Assembly (NCBI RefSeq): GCF_040783975.1
Contig: NZ_CP160631.1
Coordinates: 372,001-436,000 of the forward strand
Direction of reading: 5' to 3'
DNA length: 64,000 bases
Source of the DNA: Pantoea sp. Ep11b
Lineage (GTDB): Bacteria > Pseudomonadota > Gammaproteobacteria > Enterobacterales > Enterobacteriaceae
Shown here: positions 13,939-24,707 of the stretch, one piece after another
Layout of the letters: every line of letters starts with the position of its first letter
How positions within the stretch are numbered: position 1 is the first letter of the stretch
Program-made: the position numbers and the translations under genes
Notes under the pieces: model-generated
Database searches by the model: none
Told to the model about the DNA's origin: nothing
The model's input: the letters and a program-made list of their open reading frames with translations, nothing else

Positions 13939-14927
13939 ACGGAGCCTCGCATGACCAGTTCCGGCGTCAGCACCAGCGTCTGCTGGCTGGCGTCGGGATG
14001 GCTGAGCCGGTAAAGCAGGGTATCAATCGCCAGTTCACCCAGCGCATCTTTGGGCTGATGAATGGTGCTGAGGGGCGGAGTGAGATAGCGCGCCAGTTCG
14101 ATATCATCATATCCCATCACCGCCATCTGCTGCGGAACCTGTATGTCAGCCTGATAAAGTGCATGATAGACACCAACCGCCATCGCGTCGTTGCTGGTAA
14201 ACACCGCCTGCGGTGGCGTTTCCAGCGACAGCAGTTCAACCATGCCGTTGTAGCCGCCCTGAAATTCAAAGTCGCCACTTACCACATAGCCAGGCAAAAT
14301 CTCCAGGCCACTCTTTGTCATGGCGTTGCGATAGCCCTCCAGCCGCATACGCGCCGGGGTTTTATCCTGCGGCCCGGCGATACAGGCGATGCGGGTATAA
14401 CCGCTGTCGATAAGGTGCTGCGTCGCCAGCTCGCCACCCAGCAGCGCGTTATCCTGAATGATGTCACCCCGCCCTTCAAAGGGTGCCCAGTCCATCATGA
14501 CGGCCGGAATGGCGGGATAGCGGTTCAGGATGTCGGCCGACGGCAGATGACTTTCGGTGCACATGATCAGCAGGCCATCCACGCGCTTCTGCATCAGCGT
14601 TTCCAGGCTGCGGTTCATCCGCTCCTCGTCGCCCGCCGTGTTGCAGAGGACCAGGCTGTAGCCACGCTGGTAGCAGCTCTCCTCCACGCCCCGCACCACT
14701 TCAGCATAAAACGGGTTGCTGCTGGTCGTCAGCAGCATACCGATCGTGTGCGTCTGATTGATTTTCAGACTGCGCGCCAGGGCGGAAGGGGCATAATTGA
14801 GATGGCGTATCGCCTGCTCAACCTTCTCCCGTACACCGTCACTCACAAAGCGGTTGTTATTAATAACGTGCGAGACGGTGGAGGTGGAGACGCCCGCCAG
14901 CCGGGCGACATCTTTCATGGTGCTCAA
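13935..14927 (-). CDS. rbsR: Ribose operon repressor RbsR (LacI family)
   Basis: RbsR represses the rbs operon and releases it when ribose binds. The product is 330 residues, the E. coli length, if the TTG at 14927 is used (M-S-T-M-K-D-V, parallel to E. coli M-A-T-M-K-D-V). An ATG at 14918 is the alternative. The N-terminal LacI helix-turn-helix [20 protein letters not shown] is followed by a periplasmic-binding-like effector domain ending near RGSV. The TTG lies 4 bases after the rbsK stop, with GGG upstream as a weak ribosome site, so it is translated as the last gene of rbsDACBKR. The open frame extends into rbsK but that part is out of family. Confidence 0.95.
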   Translation of the reverse strand: MSTMKDVARLAGVSTSTVSHVINNNRFVSDGVREKVEQAIRHLNYAPSALARSLKINQTHTIGMLLTTSSNPFYAEVVRGVEESCYQRGYSLVLCNTAGDEERMNRSLETLMQKRVDGLLIMCTESHLPSADILNRYPAIPAVMMDWAPFEGRGDIIQDNALLGGELATQHLIDSGYTRIACIAGPQDKTPARMRLEGYRNAMTKSGLEILPGYVVSGDFEFQGGYNGMVELLSLETPPQAVFTSNDAMAVGVYHALYQADIQVPQQMAVMGYDDIELARYLTPPLSTIHQPKDALGELAIDTLLYRLSHPDASQQTLVLTPELVMRGSV

Positions 14928-14931
14928 GCGC

Positions 14932-15861
14932 TTAGCCCTGCTGCTGCAAAAATTCATCGATCTCCGCGCGCCACGGCACGGAGGGCTGCGCACCCGGTCG
15001 GGTGACGGCGATCGCGGCGGCGGCATGAGCAAATCGCACCGCGTCATACATCGGTTTCTGCTCCAGTCGCGCCGTAATAAAGGCACCGTTAAAGGTATCG
15101 CCCGCCGCAATAGTGTCGATGGCCTTTACGCTGAAGCCGGCAATACGCTGGCCCTCTCCCTGCTCGCTCAGCCAGACGCCGCGACGTCCCAGGGTAATCA
15201 GGACCGTATGGATGCCTTTGGCATGCAGCACTGCCGCCGCGCGCGCCGCATCGTCGTCGCTGTTGACCGCAATACCGGTCAGACTCTCCGCTTCGGTTTC
15301 ATTCGGTGTGATGATATCGATTAACGCCAGCAGCTCATCGGAGAGCGGGGTGGCGGGCGCCGGATTCAGGATCACCTGGGTCTGATGCTGTCGGGCGAGT
15401 CTGGCAGCAGCCAGTACGCTCTCCAGCGGGGACTCCAGCTGCATTAATAGCGCATCAGCATCGGCGATCACCTGCTGATGACGCGTGACGTACGCGGGTG
15501 TCAGCGCCGCATTCGCGCCGGAGTAGATGCCGATATTGTTCTCACCTTCGCCGTTGACGAAGATCATCGCCACGCCTGTCGACTCACCCTCAACGATCCC
15601 GACCGGCGTGGTATCAATGTTGTCCTGCGCCAGCTGCTGACGGATACGTTCGCCGATGTCGTCAGCGCCCACACAGGCGATAAAGGCGATATCGGCACCC
15701 GCACGTCCGGCTGCGACGGCCTGATTGGCACCTTTACCGCCAAACGCAATCTGATAACCCTGCCCGATCACCGTTTCACCGGGACGAGGGAAGTGCGCCA
15801 GATTAAGGATGTGGTCAGCATTAATGCTGCCAAGAACGGCCAGTTTTGCGTTTTTGCTCAT
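14932..15861 (-). CDS. rbsK: Ribokinase
   Basis: RbsK phosphorylates D-ribose to ribose 5-phosphate with ATP, in the cytoplasm. The 309-residue product belongs to the PfkB family: signature 1 is [13 protein letters not shown] (41-53), and signature 2 is [13 protein letters not shown] with the catalytic base at D255, the same number as in E. coli. It follows rbsB after a 61-base gap that holds a stable hairpin, and is followed almost directly by rbsR. Confidence 0.98.
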   Translation of the reverse strand: MSKNAKLAVLGSINADHILNLAHFPRPGETVIGQGYQIAFGGKGANQAVAAGRAGADIAFIACVGADDIGERIRQQLAQDNIDTTPVGIVEGESTGVAMIFVNGEGENNIGIYSGANAALTPAYVTRHQQVIADADALLMQLESPLESVLAAARLARQHQTQVILNPAPATPLSDELLALIDIITPNETEAESLTGIAVNSDDDAARAAAVLHAKGIHTVLITLGRRGVWLSEQGEGQRIAGFSVKAIDTIAAGDTFNGAFITARLEQKPMYDAVRFAHAAAAIAVTRPGAQPSVPWRAEIDEFLQQQG

Positions 15862-15880
15862 AGGGGAGTCCGGAATAAGT

Positions 15881-15901
15881 GCGCCACCGGAAGGGTGGCG
15901 C
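15881..15901 (-). other. Stable intercistronic hairpin between rbsB and rbsK
   Basis: An 8-bp perfect GC-rich stem with a 5-base loop, with no T run on the minus strand. Such hairpins after a binding-protein gene usually protect the upstream mRNA from 3' decay, so that rbsB is made in excess of rbsK and rbsR. That role is inferred. Confidence 0.7.
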
Positions 15902-15922
15902 GGTGCCCTGCTTTTCTTTGAG

Positions 15923-16798
15923 TTATTGAGTGACCAGCTTCAGGTCGACCGGGTTGATCGCCTTCACCTTTTCACCCTTCAGCACTTTATCAGCGGTATC
16001 CACGCCGATCATGCCAATTTTGTCTGGCATCTGTGCCACGGTCGCAGACAGTTTGCCACCTTCGACGGCTTTCACGCCATCCGCGGTGCCGTCAAAACCT
16101 ACCACGATCACACCGGTTTTACCGGCGGTCTGCAGCGCACGCAGTGCACCCAGCGCCATTTCATCGTTCTGAGCGAAGACAGCCTGCACATCCGGATGGG
16201 CCTGCAGCAGGTTCTGCATGACGTTCAGACCCTTGGTGCGGTCGAAATCAGCAGGCTGGCTGGCGAGGATCTGGAATTTGTGTGCATCTGCGGCTTGTTT
16301 GAAGCCTTCGCCACGTTCGCGGGCGGCAGACGTTCCGGCAATGCCCTGCAGCTCAATAATTTTGGCGTTTTCGCCCACTTTCTTCGCGATGTAGTCACCC
16401 GCCATTTTACCGCCGAAACGGTTATCCGAGGCGACGTGGCTGACAACGGTGCCCTGTGCGGCCACGCGGTCCAGCGTAATCACCGGGATCTTCGCCTGGT
16501 TCGCCATCTTCACGGCATTGCCTACAGCATCAGAATCGGTAGGGTTGATCAGCAGCAGTTTGGTGCCGCGCACCGTCAGATCCTGCACGTTCGCCAGCTC
16601 TTTCGCCGGGTTGTTCTGAGAGTCCAGCACCACCAGGTTGTAGCCCAGCTTGTCCGCCTCTTTCTGAGCACCCTCTTTCAGCGAAACAAAGAACGGGTTG
16701 TTCAGGGTTGAGACCACCAGTGCGATGGTATCTTTTGCCATCGCGCCGGTGCTGAGCGTTGCGCCAAGGATCGCAGCCAGTATGGTTAACTTTTTCAT
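15923..16798 (-). CDS. rbsB: Ribose ABC transporter periplasmic binding protein
   Basis: RbsB captures ribose in the periplasm and delivers it to RbsC; in E. coli it also signals to the Trg chemoreceptor. The product has 291 residues with a signal peptide (about 1-21, cleaved after GAMA). The mature part begins [16 protein letters not shown] and shows ribose-contact motifs such as [17 protein letters not shown] and [11 protein letters not shown]. It is slightly shorter than the 296-residue E. coli protein. It lies 25 bases downstream of rbsC, with a good ribosome site. Confidence 0.97.
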   Translation of the reverse strand: MKKLTILAAILGATLSTGAMAKDTIALVVSTLNNPFFVSLKEGAQKEADKLGYNLVVLDSQNNPAKELANVQDLTVRGTKLLLINPTDSDAVGNAVKMANQAKIPVITLDRVAAQGTVVSHVASDNRFGGKMAGDYIAKKVGENAKIIELQGIAGTSAARERGEGFKQAADAHKFQILASQPADFDRTKGLNVMQNLLQAHPDVQAVFAQNDEMALGALRALQTAGKTGVIVVGFDGTADGVKAVEGGKLSATVAQMPDKIGMIGVDTADKVLKGEKVKAINPVDLKLVTQ

Positions 16799-16823
16799 CT
16801 TGTTATCCTGTGTAAGGTCAGAG

Positions 16824-17795
16824 TTATTTACTGCTTTTATTATCCACCAGCACCGCCAGCAGGATGACTACCGCTTTAACGATCATCTGGTAGTACGAAG
16901 AAACACCCATCAGGTTCAGGCCGTTATTCAGAAAGCCGAGGATCAGCGCGCCAATCAGGGTGCCGAAAATACGCCCTTTACCGCCCGCCAGGCTGGTTCC
17001 GCCCAGCACGACCGCCGCAATCGCATCCAGCTCATAGCCGGTGCCTGCCGTAGGCTGTGCCGAGGAGAGACGTGCTACTTCGATCGTGCCCGCCAGCGCC
17101 GCCAGCATGCCACTCAGTGAGTAGACGATGATTTTGACGCGATTGACGTTAATGCCGGAAAGACGCGTTGCCGCCTCATTTCCGCCAAGGGCATAGATGT
17201 AGCGGCCCAGACGGGTGTGCTGCAGCATGTACCAGGCGGCGATGAAGACCAGCGCCATCAGCCAGACCGGCGCAGGAACGCCTAGCGGACGACCGATACC
17301 AAACCAGCCCAGCAGATCGGCATTGGCGCTGAAACCGGTGTTAATCGGGCTGCCATCGGTGTAGACCATGGTGACACCGCGCAGCAGCAGCATCATAACC
17401 AGGGTGGCGATAAACGCCTGTACCTTGCCGCGTGCCACAATCGTGCCGGTCACGCCGCCGATAGCCGCCCCCAGCGCCAGCGATGCCGCCACCGCGACGA
17501 GGGCATTCACTTCCATACCGACCAGCGAGGCGCCCACCGCACCGGTCAGGGCCAGCAACGACCCCACAGAAAGGTCGATACCGGAGGTCAGGATCACCAG
17601 CGTCATTCCCACCGCCATAATGGCGTTAACCGAGGTCTGCTGCAGGATGTTGAACAGGTTCGCTACGGTAAAGAAGTTCGGGCTCTGGCTGGCCACCACG
17701 GCGATCAGCACCAGCAGCGCAATCAGCGACTTCTGTTCAAGCAGCCAGCTTTTGCTAAACCAGCGACGGCTGGCAGGTAAAGTTTGGGTCGTCAT
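16824..17795 (-). CDS. rbsC: Ribose ABC transporter permease
   Basis: RbsC forms the membrane channel of the ribose importer as a homodimer. The 323-residue hydrophobic protein has about 8-10 helices and the BPD_transp_2 family signatures [20 protein letters not shown] and [20 protein letters not shown]. Its start overlaps the rbsA stop by 4 bases (ATGA), so translation is coupled. Confidence 0.97.
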   Translation of the reverse strand: MTTQTLPASRRWFSKSWLLEQKSLIALLVLIAVVASQSPNFFTVANLFNILQQTSVNAIMAVGMTLVILTSGIDLSVGSLLALTGAVGASLVGMEVNALVAVAASLALGAAIGGVTGTIVARGKVQAFIATLVMMLLLRGVTMVYTDGSPINTGFSANADLLGWFGIGRPLGVPAPVWLMALVFIAAWYMLQHTRLGRYIYALGGNEAATRLSGINVNRVKIIVYSLSGMLAALAGTIEVARLSSAQPTAGTGYELDAIAAVVLGGTSLAGGKGRIFGTLIGALILGFLNNGLNLMGVSSYYQMIVKAVVILLAVLVDNKSSK

Positions 17796-19300
17796 ACCAC
17801 TAAATCCTCGCTGTGTTGCTTGCCTACGGCGGCGGCCATCAGGCTCTCCTGAGTGGCCTCTTCCCGGGTAAATTCGCCGCTGATACGGCCTTCATGCATC
17901 ACCAGAATCCGGTCGCTCATGCCCAGCACTTCCGGCATCTCCGAGGAGACCAGGATGATGCTCAGCCCTTCGGCTTTAAACTGGTTAATCAGTTGATAGA
18001 TCTCTTTCTTTGCGCCGACATCCACACCGCGCGTCGGCTCATCCAGAATCAGCACGTCCGGACGGGTCATCAGACCGCGGGCTATCGCCACTTTCTGCTG
18101 GTTTCCCCCCGACAGCAGGCCGATCGGCTGCTCCATAGAGGGGGTTTTGACGTTAAACAGCCGGATGAAGTCGCCCACCGCCAGCTGCTCCGCCGCATGT
18201 TTCAGGGTGCCGCCACCGTGACTGAAATAGCGAAGCGCCGTCAGCGACATGTTCTCTTTTACTGACATCCCCAGCACCAGACCATCGCGCTTACGATCTT
18301 CAGAGATGTAGACGATGCCGTTAGCCAGCCCATCCTGCGGTGAACGCGTGACCACATCCCGGCCATTGAGCCACAGGGATCCGGCCCGACGCGGCAGCGC
18401 GCCATAGAGGACTTTCATCAGTTCGGTCCGGCCCGCGCCCATCAGGCCAGAGATGCCCAGAATTTCACCTTTGCGCAGGCTGAAGCTGACATCCTCCACG
18501 CCCGGGCCGCTGACGTTCTCCACCCGGAGACGCACCTCGCCGGGTGCCTGGTCGATATGGGGGTATTGATCTTCCAGTTTGCGGCCGACCATCATCTCGA
18601 TCAGGCTCTCTTCGGTCAGCGCGCTGACCGGACGTTCAGCGATAAACTGACCATCGCGGAACACCGTGACGTCATCGCAGATCTCAAAAATCTCTTTCAT
18701 ACGATGCGAGATATAGACGATGCCGCAGCCCTGCGCTTTCAGCTCGTTGATCACCCGAAAAAGCGACAGCGTTTCGGTATCGGTGAGCGCATCGGTCGGC
18801 TCATCCATGATGATCACTTTTGACTCAAAGCTCAGCACCTTGGCGATCTCAACCATTTGCTGATCGCCAATCGACAAATCGCCCACCAGCTTATGGCTGC
18901 TGAAGCGCAGATTGAGTCGCTTCAGCAGTGCATCGGCTTCGGCATACATCCGTGACCACTGGATACGGCCAAACGTCGTGACATATTCGCGACCGAGGAA
19001 AATATTCTCCGCCACGGTTAACTGCGGGATCAGGTTCAGTTCCTGATGGATAATGCCAATACCCGCTTCCTGCGAGGCCTTTGGCCCACTGAAACGGGTC
19101 TCTTTGCCCAGCCAGCGCAGCGTACCGGCATCATACTGATAGATCCCGGTCAGCACTTTCATCATGGTGGACTTGCCTGCGCCGTTTTCGCCCACCAGCG
19201 CCATGACGCGTCCGGCCCGGACATTCAGCGACGCGCCTTTCAGGGCTTTTACACCCGGAAAGGATTTTTCAATGCCGTCGAGTTGCAGTAAAGGTTGCAT
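17792..19300 (-). CDS. rbsA: Ribose ABC transporter ATP-binding protein
   Basis: RbsA powers ribose import. The 502-residue protein is a tandem ATPase. The first half has Walker [10 protein letters not shown], signature LSIGDQQ and Walker B IIMDEPT. The second half has a degenerate P-loop GLMGAGRTE, signature LSGGNQQK and Walker [11 protein letters not shown] degenerate second P-loop is normal for sugar ATPases of this class. It follows rbsD after 7 bases and overlaps rbsC. Confidence 0.98.
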   Translation of the reverse strand: MQPLLQLDGIEKSFPGVKALKGASLNVRAGRVMALVGENGAGKSTMMKVLTGIYQYDAGTLRWLGKETRFSGPKASQEAGIGIIHQELNLIPQLTVAENIFLGREYVTTFGRIQWSRMYAEADALLKRLNLRFSSHKLVGDLSIGDQQMVEIAKVLSFESKVIIMDEPTDALTDTETLSLFRVINELKAQGCGIVYISHRMKEIFEICDDVTVFRDGQFIAERPVSALTEESLIEMMVGRKLEDQYPHIDQAPGEVRLRVENVSGPGVEDVSFSLRKGEILGISGLMGAGRTELMKVLYGALPRRAGSLWLNGRDVVTRSPQDGLANGIVYISEDRKRDGLVLGMSVKENMSLTALRYFSHGGGTLKHAAEQLAVGDFIRLFNVKTPSMEQPIGLLSGGNQQKVAIARGLMTRPDVLILDEPTRGVDVGAKKEIYQLINQFKAEGLSIILVSSEMPEVLGMSDRILVMHEGRISGEFTREEATQESLMAAAVGKQHSEDLVV

Positions 19301-19307
19301 AGCCGCC

Positions 19308-19727
19308 TCAGAAGGTCACACCGGCGCTGAGGATGACATTCGCAAACGGAGAGCACTCTCCGCTGCGAATGACCGCCTGACTACGCTGCGTTTGTTGTTT
19401 GAATGTCTCATGACTGATGTAGCGGATGGTGATGGTATTTCCCTGGTGCTGTTGCAAGGCTTCGAGCACGGCGATCAGCGCGCCATGAAGTGACGGATTG
19501 TGCTGCTTAATCTCCTCGGCGATCAGGGCGCCCTCGACCTGCATCTCCAGTGCAACGGCATTCACCACCTGCATAAAATCGGGCGTACCCGGCGTGAGCG
19601 CCAGATCGATGCGCTGCGGTCCTGCCGGGATCGGCAAGCCTGCATCGGCAATCGTCAGCGTATCCGTGTGTCCCAGGCGGGCAATCACATGAGAGAGTTC
19701 AGCGTTTAACAGGCGACCTTTTTTCAT
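19308..19727 (-). CDS. rbsD: D-ribose pyranase
   Basis: RbsD interconverts pyranose and furanose forms of ribose so that RbsK can use it. The 139-residue product is the family size, starts [20 protein letters not shown] and keeps the conserved residues of the FucU/RbsD fold, including H20 and the D-x-G-L-P-x-P motif near residues 28-34. It is the first gene of rbsDACBKR and is preceded by the operator region. Confidence 0.97.
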   Translation of the reverse strand: MKKGRLLNAELSHVIARLGHTDTLTIADAGLPIPAGPQRIDLALTPGTPDFMQVVNAVALEMQVEGALIAEEIKQHNPSLHGALIAVLEALQQHQGNTITIRYISHETFKQQTQRSQAVIRSGECSPFANVILSAGVTF

Positions 19728-19740
19728 CTTTTCACTCCAC

Positions 19741-19756
19741 AGCGAAACGTTTCGCT
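19741..19756 (-). promoter_or_regulatory. RbsR operator, proximal copy
   Basis: A perfect 16-bp palindrome AGCGAAACGTTTCGCT, the same core as the E. coli rbs operator. It begins 6 bases after the -10 box of the likely rbs promoter and ends close to the rbsD start, so bound RbsR would block transcription. Confidence 0.9.
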
Positions 19757-19762
19757 TCCGGG

Positions 19763-19790
19763 AGTGTATGAAAAGCCGTCAACAACTCAA
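19763..19790 (-). promoter_or_regulatory. Candidate rbs promoter
   Basis: On the minus strand TTGAGT (19785-19790) and TACACT (19763-19768) are 16 bases apart. The transcript start would fall inside the proximal RbsR operator, as expected for repression. Confidence 0.6.
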
Positions 19791-19819
19791 TCAGCAGATC
19801 AAAAATCTGTGATCGCTAT

Positions 19820-19831
19820 CGAAACGTTTCG
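19820..19831 (-). promoter_or_regulatory. RbsR-type operator, distal copy
   Basis: A second 12-bp palindrome CGAAACGTTTCG, with its centre 77 bp from the centre of the proximal copy. It lies upstream of the promoter and could support a repression loop. A weak CRP half-site (TGTGA, about 19808-19812) lies between the two. The rest of 19832-19953 shows no gene. Confidence 0.75.
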
Positions 19832-19953
19832 CTTACGCGGAAGACAATTTGCGTTAAGGTGGGAAGGAGCCGGAAAAAAGGGGCCGCAGAGGCGGCCCGG
19901 CATGAACGGAGACTGTCGGTTGCGGTCGGTGAAATGAACCTGTACCGCGAGGG

Positions 19954-20361
19954 TTAAGGCAGCTTCTTAACCTGCTTTACATCCAGCTCAACGCTGTTGA
20001 AATCTTTATCCAGTTCACCCGTCAGCTCAACGTTGTCCTGCGGCGAAATGGTCTGCCCGTTCCAGTGCTTACGATCGATCTCCACCTTCATCGTCCCGGT
20101 CTGGTCACGGAACAGATAATCTTCATGGCCGATCTGCTTTTCCAGCTTGCCACGCACGGTGATCCAGCTGTCATCCTTCATCTCTTCCGCCTGCTTCACG
20201 GTCACGACGCTGGTGTGGTCGGCTTTGAATCCGCCCTGACCCTCTGCGGTCTGCGTCTGCGCGGCAGGTGCGCTGGGATCAACAAATCCGCCCTGCTGGG
20301 CAGCAAAAACCGGTGCGGAAGCCAGCATTACGACGGCCAGAATTGCAGCGTGCTTTTTCAT
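19954..20361 (-). CDS. ygiW: YgiW/BOF-family periplasmic stress protein
   Basis: A 135-residue exported protein with a signal peptide (about 1-20, cleaved after VFA) and a BOF domain (bacterial OB fold) from about residue 45 to the end. Proteins of this family (YgiW/VisP, YdeI) bind small ligands and support stress and antimicrobial peptide resistance. It is divergent from qseB, the same pairing as in E. coli, which supports orthology with YgiW over other BOF proteins. The 164-base shared promoter region carries a CTTAA direct repeat. Confidence 0.87.
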   Translation of the reverse strand: MKKHAAILAVVMLASAPVFAAQQGGFVDPSAPAAQTQTAEGQGGFKADHTSVVTVKQAEEMKDDSWITVRGKLEKQIGHEDYLFRDQTGTMKVEIDRKHWNGQTISPQDNVELTGELDKDFNSVELDVKQVKKLP

Positions 20362-20422
20362 GGTGTACCCCTTTTTTTAAGTCATGTTGCCGGTGTGAAT
20401 GAGCCCAGTAGACCACAGGGTT

Positions 20423-20438
20423 CTTAACAGCTTCTTAA
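20423..20438. promoter_or_regulatory. CTTAA direct repeat, likely QseB/PmrA-type box
   Basis: Two CTTAA half-sites (20423-20427 and 20434-20438) are spaced 11 bp apart, one turn of DNA, in the divergent ygiW-qseB region. PmrA/BasR, a close relative of QseB, binds CTTAA direct repeats. Autoregulation by QseB is inferred. Confidence 0.6.
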
Positions 20439-20525
20439 GCGTTAAAAATAAGCGCGCTGCGCCGGAATCCGCTGTACAAGCCGGGAGGGGCTTCGTATAA
20501 AACGCTATCAGCAGAGGGAGACGGG

Positions 20526-21197
20526 ATGCGTATTTTACTGATTGAGGACGATCGCCTGATTGGCGACGGCATTAAGGCGGGGCTGAGTAAGCTGGGTTTC
20601 AGCGTGGACTGGTTCACGTCGGGTGAGGCGGGCTTTAACGCCCTGGCGGCAGCGCCCTGGGATGCGGTGATCCTGGATCTCTCGCTGCCTGAGCGTGACG
20701 GCCTTGATATCCTGCGGCAGTGGCGACAGCAGGGCAACGATGTGCCGGTGCTGATCCTCACCGCCCGCGATGCGCTCGACCAGCGGATCGAAGGGCTGCA
20801 GCAGGGCGCTGACGACTATCTGTGCAAACCCTTCGCCCTGACCGAAGTGGCCGCTCGCTTGCAGGCGCTGATCCGTCGCCGTCACGGCCAGCTGCAGCCT
20901 GAACTGCGTCACGGCAATGTGGTGCTGATCCCGGGCAGCCACAGTGTGATGTGCGATGGCGAGCCGGTTGCGCTGAAAAGCCGCGAACTGGCGCTGCTGG
21001 AACTCTTTCTGCGCAACTCCGGCCGGGTGCTGACGCGCAGCCAGCTGGAAGAGAAGCTCTACAGCTGGGATGCCGATGTCTCCAGCAACGCCGTGGAAGT
21101 GCATATCCATCATCTGCGTAAGAAGCTGGGCAGCCACTTTATCCGAACGCTGCATGGCGTCGGTTACACCCTGGGAGCCACCGGATGCGATCAATGA
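20526..21197 (+). CDS. qseB: Two-component response regulator QseB
   Basis: QseB is an OmpR-family response regulator. The 223-residue product has a receiver domain with the acidic pocket E7-D8-D9, phospho-acceptor D51 and conserved K in [10 protein letters not shown], followed by a winged-helix DNA-binding domain (about 125-220) ending HGVGYTLG. Identity with E. coli QseB is high by eye, and both flanking genes, ygiW and qseC, match. Overlap with qseC is 13 bases. In E. coli QseBC answers catecholamines or AI-3 and iron, and cross-talks with PmrAB. Confidence 0.95.
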   Translation: MRILLIEDDRLIGDGIKAGLSKLGFSVDWFTSGEAGFNALAAAPWDAVILDLSLPERDGLDILRQWRQQGNDVPVLILTARDALDQRIEGLQQGADDYLCKPFALTEVAARLQALIRRRHGQLQPELRHGNVVLIPGSHSVMCDGEPVALKSRELALLELFLRNSGRVLTRSQLEEKLYSWDADVSSNAVEVHIHHLRKKLGSHFIRTLHGVGYTLGATGCDQ

Positions 21198-22525
21198 GCC
21201 TGTTTCTGCGGCTCGGCCTCGGTTTTGTGCTGCTGCTGGCGATCTGCTGGGGCAGTGCCAGCCTCAGCGCCTGGCATCAGACCCGCGAAACCCTGGATGA
21301 GCTCTTTGATACCCAGCAGATGCTGCTGGCCAAGCGCCTGCTGACGCTGGATTTCGCCTCGCTCGACAACGTTACACTGCCCACCACCAAAGCGATGCTG
21401 CGCCACCATCGCGGCGATCAGGATGACGACGCCCTGGCGTTTGCGGTCTTTACGCGCGACGGCAGGCAGGTGCTGAACGATGGTGATAATGGCCGCTATC
21501 TGCCGTTTGAGGCGGAGTATCAGGGATTTCACGAGGGGCAGCTCACCAACGATGACGATCGCTGGCGATTCGTCTGGCTGACCACCCCCGACAGGCAGTT
21601 CCGCGTGGTGGTGGGCCAGGAGGTGGAGTACCGGGATGACATGGCGCAGGATCTGATGCGCGCCAGCGTTCTGCCGTGGCTGATCGCACTGCCGTTTATG
21701 CTGCTGTTGCTGATCGCGCTGGTCTGGTCTGAACTGCGGCCACTGAAGACGCTGGCGCGACAGCTGGCGCAGCGCGCGCCGGATGACGACACGCCGCTGC
21801 AGGCTGACCGCGTGCCGAAAGAGGTTCAGCCGCTGATGGTCGCGCTTAACGGGCTGTTCAGCCGCATCAGCGCCATGGTGCAGCGTGAACGGCGCTTTAC
21901 CTCCGATGCCGCTCATGAACTGCGCACTCCGCTGGCGGCGCTGCAGGTGCAAAGCGAGGTGATCCAGCTGACGGCAGATGATGAAGTGATGCGCACCCAT
22001 GCGCTGCAGCAGCTGGATACCGGCATCATCCGTGCGACCCGGCTGGTGGATCAGCTGCTGACGCTCTCGCGGGTGGAAGCGGAGGATGCCCGCAGCGCCT
22101 TCGAACCGGTGGCGCTGAAACGCACGGTGCAGGAGACGCTGGCTGCCCAGCTGCCGCTGGCGCATAAAACGGGTGTCACCCTGCGGCTGCATGCGGAGGC
22201 CGATCCGCAGCTTCAGGGAAATCCGCTACTGCTGTCGCTGCTGGTGCGCAATCTGCTGGATAACGCCATTCGTTATACGCCCGCGGGCAGTGAAGTCGAT
22301 GTGCGGTTAGGGGCAAACAGCCTGTCGGTGGAGGATAATGGCGAGGGGCTGAGCGACGCCGATCGGCAACGGCTCGGTGAGCGTTTCTGGCGACCGCCGG
22401 GTCAGGCAAAGAGTGGCAGCGGACTGGGATTATCGATCGTCCGCCAGATTGCGCAGCTGCATGGGATGCATGTCGCCTTCAGCCAGCGACCCGGCAGCGG
22501 ACTCTGCGTCACGCTGCGCTGGTGA
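21185..22525 (+). CDS. qseC: Sensor histidine kinase QseC
   Basis: A 446-residue membrane kinase with two helices (about 6-28 and 162-181) around a periplasmic sensor domain, an H-box [10 protein letters not shown] with H244, N-box [12 protein letters not shown], and ATP-lid motifs DNGEGLS and GSGLGLSIV. The conserved sensor stretch VLNDGDNG and the WRFVW motif match E. coli QseC as I recall it. I chose the ATG at 21185, with GGAG 7-8 bases upstream; an ATG at 21194 that overlaps the qseB stop is the alternative. Confidence 0.94.
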   Translation: MRSMSLFLRLGLGFVLLLAICWGSASLSAWHQTRETLDELFDTQQMLLAKRLLTLDFASLDNVTLPTTKAMLRHHRGDQDDDALAFAVFTRDGRQVLNDGDNGRYLPFEAEYQGFHEGQLTNDDDRWRFVWLTTPDRQFRVVVGQEVEYRDDMAQDLMRASVLPWLIALPFMLLLLIALVWSELRPLKTLARQLAQRAPDDDTPLQADRVPKEVQPLMVALNGLFSRISAMVQRERRFTSDAAHELRTPLAALQVQSEVIQLTADDEVMRTHALQQLDTGIIRATRLVDQLLTLSRVEAEDARSAFEPVALKRTVQETLAAQLPLAHKTGVTLRLHAEADPQLQGNPLLLSLLVRNLLDNAIRYTPAGSEVDVRLGANSLSVEDNGEGLSDADRQRLGERFWRPPGQAKSGSGLGLSIVRQIAQLHGMHVAFSQRPGSGLCVTLRW

Positions 22526-22552
22526 GCGCCCACCCCGTAAGGCGGGCGCGGC
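22526..22552. other. Hairpin between qseC and kup
   Basis: A 9-bp inverted repeat with one mismatch lies between the two convergent stop codons. There is no T run on either strand, so it is not a clear intrinsic terminator. Confidence 0.45.
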
Positions 22553-22555
22553 CGA

Positions 22556-24424
22556 TCAAATCTCGACCTGGGTTCCCAGCTCGATCACCCGATTTGGCGG
22601 GATCTCAAACTGGTCCGGCGCACGGAGCGCGTTGCGCTGCAGTGCCAGGAAGAGTTTGCCGCGCAGGCGCAGATACCACGGACGTTTGCCGATGATCAGC
22701 GACTCGTGCGACATAAAGAAGGAGGTCTCCATCATGCGACAGTTCAGCCCTTCCAGCCCGCACCGATGGAAAATCTCCTCGACGTTAGGCGTTTCGCGCC
22801 AGCCGTAGCTCGCCACCACCCGCCAGAAGGTGGGCGACAGCTGCTCAATGGTGACGCGCCGCACGTTGTGAACGTAAGGGGCATCTTCTGTCCGCAACGT
22901 CAGCAACACGACCCGCTCATGCAACACCTTGTTGTGCTTGAGATTGTGCAGCATGGCAAACGGAATCACATTCAGGGCGCGCGACATATAGACCGCCGTG
23001 CCAGGCACCCGAACCGGCGGCGACTTCTCCAGTGAGGCGATCATCGCCTCCAGGGAGTTGCCGTGCTCATGCATACGGCGCAGCAGGCGGAAACGTTCGC
23101 TTTTCCACGTCGTCATAATGATAAACATCACCATGCCGAGACAGAGCGGCAGCCAGCCACCCGAAAAGATTTTCACCAGGTTCGCCGTAAACAGCGGCAC
23201 GTCGATACAGAGCATCAGCACCAGGATGACGCCGACCGCCAGCTTATGCCAGTGCCAGTTTTTCACGGCCACGGTGCAGGAGAGGATCGCGGTCAGCACC
23301 ATCGTGCCGGTTACGGCGATACCATAGGCCGCAGCCAGGTTGCTGGAGTGCTCGAAGCTGATGATCACAATCAGCACCGCAAAATAGAGCACCCAGTTGA
23401 TGACCGGAATATAGATCTGGCCCGATTCCCGCTCAGAGGTGTGAATGATGCGCATCCCCGGCAGATACCCCAGGCGCACCGCCTGACGGGTCAGTGAGAA
23501 GACCCCGGAGATGACCGCCTGTGACGCGATAACCGTCGCCAGCGTTGCCAGAATCAGCATCGGGATCAGCGCCCAGTCCGGCGCCAGCAGAAAGAAGGGG
23601 TTCTTAATCGCTTTGGGATCGCTGAGTAACAGCGCACCCTGACCAAAGTAGTTCAGCACCAGCGAAGGCAGCACTACCGAGAACCATGCCAGCCGGATCG
23701 GCACTTTACCGAAGTGCCCCATATCGGCGTAGAGTGCTTCAACCCCGGTTATCGCCAGCACCACCGCGCCCAGGGCGAAGAAGGAGACCGATTTATAGTG
23801 CAGGAAGAACTCCACGGCATACGCGGGATTCAGCGCGTGCAGCACCTCCGGATTCTTCATGATGCCAAGACCGCCAAGCACGGCCAGCACCAGGAACCAC
23901 ACCAGCATCACCGGAGCAAAGAGTTTTCCCACCATGCCGGTGCCATGTTTCTGGATCACGAACAGCAGCGTCAGGACCGCAATCGACATCGGCACAATAA
24001 AGGGATCCAGCGACGGTGCGGCAATCTCCAGGCCTTCAATAGCTGACATCACCGAAATAGCCGGCGTGATCACCACCTCGCCATAGAAGAAGCTGCCGCC
24101 AATCAGGCCCATGATCACCAGTATCGCCGTGGCGCGCCCCCCGGTATGCCGGCCCGCCAGCGACATCAGTGTCAGAATGCCGCCTTCACCGGCGTTGTCG
24201 GCGCGCATCACATAACTGATATATTTCAGTGAGACCACCAGCACCAGCAGCCAGAAAATCAGCGACAGAAAGCCAAATACCGCTTCCCGTTCAACACCGA
24301 AGCCAAACTGTCCGGAGAGACATTCACGCAGGGTGTACAGCGGACTGGTGCCGATATCCCCGTAAACAACACCAATCGCGGCCAGCGTTAATCCACGAAG
24401 TGACTGCTTATTATCCGAGCTCAT
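22556..24424 (-). CDS. kup: Low-affinity potassium uptake protein Kup
   Basis: Kup imports K+ with protons, mainly at low pH and high osmolarity. The 622-residue product has exactly the E. coli length: about 12 N-terminal membrane helices (1-430) and a cytoplasmic C-terminal domain (about 440-622). Family motifs [13 protein letters not shown] (about 18-30) and [11 protein letters not shown] are present. In E. coli kup is next to rbsD; here ygiW-qseBC lies between. The 283-base gap to ravA (24425-24707) holds the divergent promoters, and I see no gene there. Confidence 0.98.
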   Translation of the reverse strand: MSSDNKQSLRGLTLAAIGVVYGDIGTSPLYTLRECLSGQFGFGVEREAVFGFLSLIFWLLVLVVSLKYISYVMRADNAGEGGILTLMSLAGRHTGGRATAILVIMGLIGGSFFYGEVVITPAISVMSAIEGLEIAAPSLDPFIVPMSIAVLTLLFVIQKHGTGMVGKLFAPVMLVWFLVLAVLGGLGIMKNPEVLHALNPAYAVEFFLHYKSVSFFALGAVVLAITGVEALYADMGHFGKVPIRLAWFSVVLPSLVLNYFGQGALLLSDPKAIKNPFFLLAPDWALIPMLILATLATVIASQAVISGVFSLTRQAVRLGYLPGMRIIHTSERESGQIYIPVINWVLYFAVLIVIISFEHSSNLAAAYGIAVTGTMVLTAILSCTVAVKNWHWHKLAVGVILVLMLCIDVPLFTANLVKIFSGGWLPLCLGMVMFIIMTTWKSERFRLLRRMHEHGNSLEAMIASLEKSPPVRVPGTAVYMSRALNVIPFAMLHNLKHNKVLHERVVLLTLRTEDAPYVHNVRRVTIEQLSPTFWRVVASYGWRETPNVEEIFHRCGLEGLNCRMMETSFFMSHESLIIGKRPWYLRLRGKLFLALQRNALRAPDQFEIPPNRVIELGTQVEI

Positions 24425-24707
24425 AGAGTTATCTTTTGTTGGAGTCTAAGAGGCGCAACACCCCTCGCTCAGGCCATCAAAAAGCGCACAGTATGCACGT
24501 ATTGCCGAAAATTCCTATACCCGCTTCGCCTCTCAGTCCGGCTCACAGGGCCGTTTCAGGCGGTAAAGTCTCATTTAACGCCACTTTTAACCACGCAAAC
24601 CTTCTGAAACAAAAAAGCTGACAGCTATCAACGCTTTCGCGCATGATGATCTATAGAGTAAGGCGCTTGCTTAAGCGCGGCGGCCCGACGATCGTAAGGA
24701 TATTGAT

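Noticed and set aside
13998..15005. 335-codon open frame on the plus strand across rbsR
   Set aside because: It is antisense to a clear LacI-family gene and has no recognisable domain or ribosome site; GC-rich coding DNA often leaves such frames open.
21191..22192. 333-codon open frame antisense to qseC
   Set aside because: A shadow frame rich in Q, H and R, without domain evidence, lying inside a complete histidine kinase gene.
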